DNA of 10,872 bases from Lachnospiraceae bacterium UBA7589. Lineage in GTDB: Bacteria > Bacillota > Clostridia > Lachnospirales > Lachnospiraceae. The DNA is taken from the NCBI GenBank assembly GCA_002476495.1, contig DLKL01000013.1:1-10872 (forward strand), written 5' to 3'. The notes under the pieces are model-generated. The model did not search any database and was not told where the DNA came from. It was given only the letters and a program-made list of their open reading frames with translations. The position numbers and the translations under genes were made by a program. How positions within the stretch are numbered: the stretch's first letter is position 1; each line of letters opens with the position of its first letter. This document shows positions 5,721 through 10,872 of the stretch, piece after piece.

Positions 5721-7607
5721 ATGAATAAAAAACAGAAGAAAATGTTGATAAGAATTATAATTGCAGCCTGTATGCTGATAATATTGCATTTTATACCGAT
5801 AGAAGGTATATTGCAGCTTTCCTTATACCTGGCAGCATATCTTGTTATTGGATATGATATTCTTAGAAAAGCCATTAAGGGAATAATGAATCGCCGGGTA
5901 TTTGATGAGAATTTTCTGATGGCGGTGGCATCCCTTGGGGCCTTTTGTCTTGCTATATATGAAGGCAAGGGAGATTATAATGAATCCATAGCTGTAATAC
6001 TGTTTTATCAGATCGGGGAGCTTTTTCAGAGCTATGCAGTGGGAAAGAGCAGACGAAATATAAGTGCACTAATGGATATCCGTCCTGATTATGCCAATAT
6101 TGAAAAGGAAGGACAGATAGAAAGGGTTGATCCGTATGAGGTTGCTGTAGGCAGCATTATAGTTGTTCAGCCGGGAGAAAAAATTCCTATAGATGGAGTG
6201 GTAGTCGACGGTAATTCAAGTCTTAATACCAGTGCTCTTACAGGGGAAAGCCTTCCAAGAGATGTGAAGGAAGGCAGCGATGTAATAAGTGGCTGCATTA
6301 ATATGACAGGGGTATTAAAGATAAAGACCACAAAGGAGTTCGGAGAATCTACAGTTTCAAAGATATTGGAGCTGGTGGAGGACTCCGGCTCCCACAAGTC
6401 CAAATCAGAGAATTTTATATCAAAGTTTGCAAGGGTTTACACACCGGCTGTATGCTATGGGGCAATGGCTCTCGCAATTATTCCGCCTGTGGTATGTATT
6501 TTGTTTCTGGGCAGGGCTGCCCGGTGGGGCGTGTGGATTTACAGAGCGTTTACATTTCTTGTAATAAGCTGTCCGTGTGCTCTGGTAATAAGCATTCCGT
6601 TGAGCTTTTTTGCGGGTATCGGTGGAGCAAGCCATGAAGGCATTTTGGTTAAAGGCTCCAATTATCTTGAAACACTTTCAAAGGTAAAATGTGTTGTGTT
6701 TGATAAAACAGGAACTCTTACAAGAGGTGTATTTGAGGTTAGCGGAGTTCACCATAGCAAGATAGAGAATGAAAGACTTCTTGAATATGCTGCATATGTA
6801 GAATGTGCTTCTTCCCATCCCATAAGCAAAAGCATTCAAAAGGCATATGGTAAGACTATTGACAGGGACCGGGTAAAGGATATAGAGGAAATCAGTGGAA
6901 AGGGTATCAGAGGAAAGGTTGATGGACATGAGGTTCTGGCAGGAAACGGAAAACTGATGGAGCTTAATGGAATATCCTATATGACCTGTCATAGCGTAGG
7001 AACCATTATACACATGGCTGTAGATGGGGAATACATGGGACATATTGTTATATCGGATGTGGTAAAAGCTGACGCTAAGGAGGCTATAGCAAGACTTAAG
7101 CAGGCAGGTGTGGAAAAGGTGGTTATGCTTACCGGAGACGGCAAAAGGGTAGCCGGAGAAGTTGCAAAGAAGCTTAATATGGATATGGTTTACAGTGAGC
7201 TTCTTCCTGCAGATAAGGTTGCGAAGGTTGAGGAGCTTCTTGCAGCAGAAGCAGAAGGTGATAAGCTGGCATTTGTAGGAGACGGAATCAATGATGCACC
7301 TGTACTTACAAGAGCAGATATTGGCATTGCCATGGGTGCCATGGGATCTGATGCGGCAATTGAGGCAGCTGATGTAGTCCTTATGGACGATGATCCTATG
7401 AAAATCTCAAAGGCAATAAAAATCTCCCGAAAATGTATTGGAATAGTGTATGAAAATATTGTATTTGCACTCTTTGTTAAGTTTACCTGTCTGTTGCTGG
7501 GTGCAATAGGTATAGCAAATATGTGGATGGCAATATTTGCTGATGTAGGAGTAATGATTATTGCAATACTTAACGCCATCAGAGCATTAAGAGTCCGCAA
7601 TTTATAG
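5721..7607 (+). CDS. P1B-type heavy-metal ATPase, Zn/Cd/Pb exporter type
   Basis: This 628-residue membrane pump uses ATP to export divalent soft metals. Motifs in order: TGES at 174-177 (actuator), C284-P-C286 in the ion-binding helix, D328-K-T-G-T (phosphorylated Asp), S-H366-P (P1B signature), TGDG and G520-D-G-I-N-D-A-P. K587 in the next-to-last helix and D608 in ADVGVMIIAILNAIR correspond to ZntA Lys693 and Asp714, the residues that define the Zn/Cd/Pb subgroup; copper pumps have other residues there. Eight membrane helices are expected: four before TGES, two around CPC and two at the end. There is no N-terminal HMA domain; the first helix starts at about residue 9. ATG 5721 is chosen over 5703 because gggaggtgagg lies between them, correctly spaced for 5721. 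It is co-transcribed with the HMA gene. Functionally it is CadA/ZntA-like, but the exact metal is unknown. Confidence 0.95.
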   Translation: MNKKQKKMLIRIIIAACMLIILHFIPIEGILQLSLYLAAYLVIGYDILRKAIKGIMNRRVFDENFLMAVASLGAFCLAIYEGKGDYNESIAVILFYQIGELFQSYAVGKSRRNISALMDIRPDYANIEKEGQIERVDPYEVAVGSIIVVQPGEKIPIDGVVVDGNSSLNTSALTGESLPRDVKEGSDVISGCINMTGVLKIKTTKEFGESTVSKILELVEDSGSHKSKSENFISKFARVYTPAVCYGAMALAIIPPVVCILFLGRAARWGVWIYRAFTFLVISCPCALVISIPLSFFAGIGGASHEGILVKGSNYLETLSKVKCVVFDKTGTLTRGVFEVSGVHHSKIENERLLEYAAYVECASSHPISKSIQKAYGKTIDRDRVKDIEEISGKGIRGKVDGHEVLAGNGKLMELNGISYMTCHSVGTIIHMAVDGEYMGHIVISDVVKADAKEAIARLKQAGVEKVVMLTGDGKRVAGEVAKKLNMDMVYSELLPADKVAKVEELLAAEAEGDKLAFVGDGINDAPVLTRADIGIAMGAMGSDAAIEAADVVLMDDDPMKISKAIKISRKCIGIVYENIVFALFVKFTCLLLGAIGIANMWMAIFADVGVMIIAILNAIRALRVRNL

Positions 7608-7641
7608 TATAAAAACGCATGAAAAATAATCAGGTATGAGG

Positions 7642-7682
7642 CAGGCTGGAAAAGACTATATTATTTGGTTTTTTCCGGCTTG
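7642..7682 (+). other. Hairpin after the ATPase gene, possible terminator
   Basis: Bases 7642-7653 (caggctggaaaa) pair with 7671-7682 over 12 bases with two G-U pairs, and the loop is 17 bases. An outer catgaaa/tttcatg pair (7619-7625 with 7683-7689) can enclose it. No T-run follows the stem, so it is not a textbook intrinsic terminator, though it is placed where one is expected. The rest of the 193-base gap to the next gene shows no convincing promoter or small gene. Confidence 0.45.
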
Positions 7683-7800
7683 TTTCATGTGCAGGTTATT
7701 ACAATAAAAATATTCCATAAATTCTGTTTTTTACTTCGTATACATTATATCAGCAAACAAAACACAGGCCATTTTAAATTATAGGCCGGAAGGAGGATTT

Positions 7801-8892
7801 ATGGTGAATAAAAAGAAGATAAATTTTAAGGCGGGTAGAAAGGTAGCAGGTTTACTTGTGCTTACACTTCTTTTTTGTGGGGGCTGCGGAAATAGCAAAT
7901 CAGGAGAAAAGAGCAGTAAAAATAATAAGACGGAGCTTTATGAGAATACGCAGGCCGCTTATTCCACAGAGAACTATTATGAGGGAGAAGAGATAGCTGA
8001 TATTGACAATAATATTTCTTATGCCGGGGATGAGGAGATCAGAATAACTGAAAAAGGCCTTAACGAAAATAACGAAAATGAATCAGAAAATATTGGAGAA
8101 GTCTACGGAAATAATGGAGGGAATATAGACAGGCAAATGCTGGTATATAGAGGACAGCTGTCGATTGATACTATGGATTTTGCTACTTCGGTAAACGACT
8201 TCAAGACAATGGTAAAACAAAAGGGCGGATTTATAGAATCTGAAACCTATTCTGACAACGGACTTAAGGGAGGGTATTATGCTGTTGACAAATCAGAAAC
8301 ACATAATGAATATGTGGCTACGGTGAGAATTCCAAGCAATGAATACGAGTCTGTGATGGATAGTTCAACATCGCTCGGCGATGTCAGAGACAGAAATTCC
8401 CAGGTTACAAATGTTACCCAGGAGTATGGAACATATAAAACCCGTCTTGAAATATATGAGGCTGAATATGCAAGGTATCTTGCATTGCTGGAAAAAGCAG
8501 AGGATGAATCCTATGCCCTTCAGATTGAAAATGAGCTGTTTGATATACAGATGCAGATAGCAGAACTGAAATCAGGTATTACTAACATTGAGAACGACGT
8601 AGCTTATTCGTACATTGACATAACAATCCACGAGGTTTCTGAGTACGAGGAGGAGCCGGAACCGGAGGATACATTTGGACAGAGATTCAAAAATACCTGT
8701 AAAAGCTCATGGGAAAATTTCCTTGAGGCTTTGGAGAATCTTCTGTTTGAAATTATCATGAATATATATGCCATAATCCTGATTTTAATAATAATTGTAG
8801 CAGCTATAGTCATCGTCAGAAAAAAGAGTGGAAAGAATGCAAAAAAGAGAAAGGCAAACCATGGGGAAGAAAAATATTCTGATGAAAATTAA
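7801..8892 (+). CDS. DUF4349 lipoprotein with C-terminal membrane helix
   Basis: This 363-residue cell-surface protein has a basic N-terminus and a hydrophobic stretch ending in FCGGC29. That is a slightly unusual lipobox with Cys at -3, so Cys29 is probably the lipidated residue. An acidic, Asn-rich linker (about 30-110) follows. Residues about 114-278 match the DUF4349 pattern: LVYRGQLSIDTMDF, KGGFIESETY, VATVRIPSNEYESVM, a central coiled coil (LEIYEAEYARYLALLEKAEDE...) and SYIDITIHEV. One membrane helix (about 318-340) precedes a Lys-rich tail, so the protein is anchored at both ends with the domain outside. The start at 7801 has ggaaggagg upstream. Function is unknown; DUF4349 proteins are common in Firmicutes and Actinobacteria. 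It is not obviously linked to the metal genes or to pgi, which has its own promoter. Confidence 0.85.
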   Translation: MVNKKKINFKAGRKVAGLLVLTLLFCGGCGNSKSGEKSSKNNKTELYENTQAAYSTENYYEGEEIADIDNNISYAGDEEIRITEKGLNENNENESENIGEVYGNNGGNIDRQMLVYRGQLSIDTMDFATSVNDFKTMVKQKGGFIESETYSDNGLKGGYYAVDKSETHNEYVATVRIPSNEYESVMDSSTSLGDVRDRNSQVTNVTQEYGTYKTRLEIYEAEYARYLALLEKAEDESYALQIENELFDIQMQIAELKSGITNIENDVAYSYIDITIHEVSEYEEEPEPEDTFGQRFKNTCKSSWENFLEALENLLFEIIMNIYAIILILIIIVAAIVIVRKKSGKNAKKRKANHGEEKYSDEN

Positions 8893-8905
8893 TGAAAATA
8901 TTATA

Positions 8906-8934
8906 ATGACAAATCAGGCATGAAAGATTATAAT
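8906..8934 (+). promoter_or_regulatory. Sigma-A-type promoter of pgi
   Basis: ATGACA (8906-8911), a 17-base spacer and a perfect TATAAT (8929-8934) lie 50 bases before the start codon. Transcription should start near 8941, giving a leader of about 43 bases. Confidence 0.8.
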
Positions 8935-8983
8935 ATAGTCATCGTGGGTGTATATCCCAAAACAAATACGGAGGAATTAAAGG

Positions 8984-10567
8984 ATGGCTGACTGGAAAAA
9001 TCTTGATACTTTAGAGGCATATAATGAGCTTCTTTCAACTAAGGGAAGCGTGGACCTGACACAGGCTATGGCAGGAGAAACAGGAGCCCGGCGAGCAAGG
9101 AATTATAGCGTTCCCATGGCAAAGGGCATGGTATATAACTATGCGGCCAAGGAGGTAGATGACAATATACTTGATAAGCTGGCCAAGCTTGCCGGAGAGG
9201 CAGAGCTTGTAGAAAAGTATGAAGCTCTCTACAACGGTGAGATAATTAATACAGGAGAGAATCGTATGGTTCTTCATCAGATGACCCGTGGGCAATTGGG
9301 CAAGCCGGTTACAGCAGATGGAACAGACAAGAGAAGCTTTTATGTTGAACAGCAGAAGAGAATAGCTGATTTTGCTGCAAAGGTTCATAATGGTGAGATT
9401 ACAAATGCCGCAGGTGAAAAGTTTACTACAGTAGTTCAGATAGGTATAGGTGGTAGTGATCTTGGCCCTCGCGCAATGTATCTTGCTCTTGAAAACTGGG
9501 CTAAGAAAAATGGCACATTTAAAATGGATGCAAAATTTATAAGTAACGTGGATCCTGACGATGCGGCAGCAGTTCTTGCAGCCACTGATGTAGCTCATGC
9601 GATATTTGTACTTGTATCAAAGTCGGGGACAACGCTGGAGACCCTTACCAATGAATCCTTTGTTAAGGATGCTCTTGCAAAGGCAGGACTTGATGCTTCA
9701 AAGCATATGATTGCTGTTACAAGTGAGACCTCTCCACTTGCAAAGAGTGACGACTATCTTGCAGCATTCTTCATGGATGATTATATAGGTGGACGTTTCT
9801 CCTCAACCTCAGCAGTTGGTGGGGCAGTGCTTTCTCTTGCATTCGGTGGTGATGTATTTGCCCGCTTCCTGGAAGGTGCGGCAGCAGAAGATGAAACTGC
9901 AAAGAATACAGATATCCGTAAGAACCCTGCTATGATGGATGCTCTGATTGGTGTATATGAGCGTAATGTTCTGGGATATCCTGCAACAACAGTACTTCCG
10001 TATTCCCAGGCACTTTCACGTTTTCCGGCTCATCTTCAGCAGCTTGATATGGAATCAAACGGCAAATCAGTTAACCGATTTGGAGAGCCTGTGAATTATC
10101 CTACAGGTCCGGTAATGTTTGGAGAGCCGGGTACAAACGGACAGCATTCATTCTATCAGCTTCTGCATCAGGGAACTGATATTGTTCCATTGCAATTTAT
10201 CGGCTTTAAGAATAGCCAGATTGGAACTGATGTGGATATTCAGGGAAGCACAAGCCAGCAGAAGCTTTGCGCAAATGTGGCAGCACAGATAGTAGCATTT
10301 GCATGTGGAAAAAAGGATGACAACAGTAATAAGAGCTTTAAGGGAGGTCGCCCTTCAAGTATTATTATAGGTGAAAAGCTTGATCCTGAGACATTGGGTG
10401 CTCTTCTTGCTCATTTTGAAAACAAGATAATGTTCCAGGGCTTCCTTTGGAATATTAACAGCTTTGACCAGGAGGGAGTACAGCTTGGCAAGGTACTTGC
10501 CAAGAAGGTTCTTGCTCATGAAACTGATGGGGCATTAAAGGTATTTAGCGATATATTTAATATCTGA
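8984..10567 (+). CDS. pgi: Glucose-6-phosphate isomerase, long form
   Basis: This 527-residue cytosolic enzyme interconverts glucose 6-phosphate and fructose 6-phosphate at the head of glycolysis and gluconeogenesis. The sugar-phosphate sites are visible: G154-I-G-G-S-D-L-G-P, S212-K-S-G-T-T-L-E-T, the signature IGGRFSSTSAVG around R271, and the second signature F494-D-Q-E-G-V-Q-L-G-K503, whose Lys is catalytic. The usual GVE of that signature is GVQ here, probably a subfamily trait. Other active-site text is NGQHSFYQLLHQG. The length is closer to the 520-550-residue form than to the roughly 450-residue form common in Firmicutes such as Bacillus. The start at 8984 has ggagga 9 bases upstream. 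It is monocistronic as far as the window shows, with its own promoter and codon use typical of high expression. Confidence 0.97.
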   Translation: MADWKNLDTLEAYNELLSTKGSVDLTQAMAGETGARRARNYSVPMAKGMVYNYAAKEVDDNILDKLAKLAGEAELVEKYEALYNGEIINTGENRMVLHQMTRGQLGKPVTADGTDKRSFYVEQQKRIADFAAKVHNGEITNAAGEKFTTVVQIGIGGSDLGPRAMYLALENWAKKNGTFKMDAKFISNVDPDDAAAVLAATDVAHAIFVLVSKSGTTLETLTNESFVKDALAKAGLDASKHMIAVTSETSPLAKSDDYLAAFFMDDYIGGRFSSTSAVGGAVLSLAFGGDVFARFLEGAAAEDETAKNTDIRKNPAMMDALIGVYERNVLGYPATTVLPYSQALSRFPAHLQQLDMESNGKSVNRFGEPVNYPTGPVMFGEPGTNGQHSFYQLLHQGTDIVPLQFIGFKNSQIGTDVDIQGSTSQQKLCANVAAQIVAFACGKKDDNSNKSFKGGRPSSIIIGEKLDPETLGALLAHFENKIMFQGFLWNINSFDQEGVQLGKVLAKKVLAHETDGALKVFSDIFNI

Positions 10568-10589
10568 TGTAATATATTTTGTAATTGCT

Positions 10590-10620
10590 TTGACATTGGT
10601 TGTTGATATGCTGCTATTTT
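10590..10620 (+). promoter_or_regulatory. Possible promoter upstream of the structured element
   Basis: TTGACA (10590-10595) is followed after 19 bases by TATTTT (10615-10620), preceded by TGC as in an extended -10 box. The spacer is long and the -10 is poor, so this is weak. If real, it would make a transcript starting near 10627 and running through the inverted repeat. Confidence 0.3.
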
Positions 10621-10627
10621 CAATTTT

Positions 10628-10654
10628 AATCATATGAATGGCATTTGATTTTTT
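10628..10654 (+). terminator. Weak AT-rich hairpin with T-run, possible pgi terminator
   Basis: aatcatatg (10628-10636) pairs with catttgatt (10642-10650) at eight of nine positions, with a five-base loop, and is followed by TTTT (six T in all counting the stem end). The stem is poor in G and C. It is the only terminator-like structure between pgi and the larger inverted repeat. Confidence 0.35.
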
Positions 10655-10656
10655 AT

Positions 10657-10801
10657 AGTGGAGCGATGTATAAGTTCTGTAGTTCAGGCACGCTTTCGCT
10701 GCTTTCACCTCGCAACGGGTACTAAATTCGTGCTTTGCACTTATTAAGTAATGGTGGGTTCAAAATACCTGAAAACACGTGGACTTATATGTCGCTTCAT
10801 T
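10657..10801 (+). ncRNA. Candidate structured RNA: 145-base imperfect inverted repeat
   Basis: The outer stem of 21 pairs joins 10657-10677 with 10781-10801 and has no unpaired base. Five pairs are non-Watson-Crick, all G-U on the + strand. Inside it continues with tgt/aca (10678-10680 with 10775-10777) and ttcagg/cctgaa (10683-10688 with 10768-10773). A terminal hairpin gtgc-ttt-gcac (10730-10740) and a possible cacc/ggtg pairing (10706-10709 with 10753-10756) lie in the interior. No gene is convincing in 10568-10872. It may be a small RNA, a regulatory leader of a gene beyond the window, or a miniature transposable or repeat element. I do not recognise a known family. Confidence 0.4.
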
Positions 10802-10872
10802 TAGATTGTGTGGAATTTCGCAACGGAAACAGAAAAAGTGAGATAATAACGCACATATATTCTAAAATAAGT

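Noticed and set aside
9035..9598. A 187-codon reading frame on the minus strand inside pgi.
   Set aside because: It lies wholly within the unmistakable pgi coding sequence, has no ribosome binding site and its translation is low-complexity shadow sequence.

Overview
The window looks like chromosomal DNA of a low-GC Clostridia species, most likely a Lachnospiraceae-type gut anaerobe. The evidence is an ATP-type PEP carboxykinase, a long-form glucose-6-phosphate isomerase of about 527 residues, strong AGGAGG-like ribosome binding sites, a DUF4349 lipoprotein and an AraC regulator of a type I associate with Clostridia. The family placement is inference, because there is no rRNA or other marker gene.

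Layout: (1) 1-396 is the 3' end of pckA, closed by a clear intrinsic terminator (431-487). (2) 652-4056 is a five-gene, same-strand cluster: a 140-residue coiled-coil protein, two small helical proteins of 93 and 101 residues, a 516-residue protein with a zinc-protease motif (HECGH) and no signal peptide, and a lipoprotein. The order matches type VII (ESX/WXG100-like) effector loci: small helical partners, then a large effector, then a candidate immunity protein. No secretion-machine gene is present, so this would be an orphan effector module. A strong hairpin plus T-run that could end this operon lies antisense inside the neighbouring araC gene.

(3) 4062-7607 is a divergent metal-resistance locus. 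Leftward, an ArsR-type repressor and an AraC-type regulator overlap by 11 bases. Rightward, a 72-residue stand-alone heavy-metal-binding (HMA) protein precedes a P1B-type ATPase with the residues of Zn/Cd/Pb exporters but no HMA domain of its own. The 188-base control region holds two overlapping divergent sigma-A-type promoters, an imperfect dyad and two back-to-back 21-base direct repeats differing at one base. The likely logic is that ArsR senses the metal and represses, the AraC protein (with a Cys/His patch in its sensor domain) adds a second input, and the HMA protein hands metal to the pump.

(4) 7801-8892 encodes a DUF4349 lipoprotein with a C-terminal membrane helix. (5) 8984-10567 is pgi, with its own promoter. 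(6) 10568-10872 has no convincing gene but contains a long imperfect inverted repeat (10657-10801). All five non-Watson-Crick pairs in its outer stem are G-U when read on the + strand, suggesting a structured RNA.

The best candidates for something undescribed are the protease effector cluster with its lipoprotein partner, the 21-base tandem repeat in the two-regulator metal switch, and the structured element after pgi.
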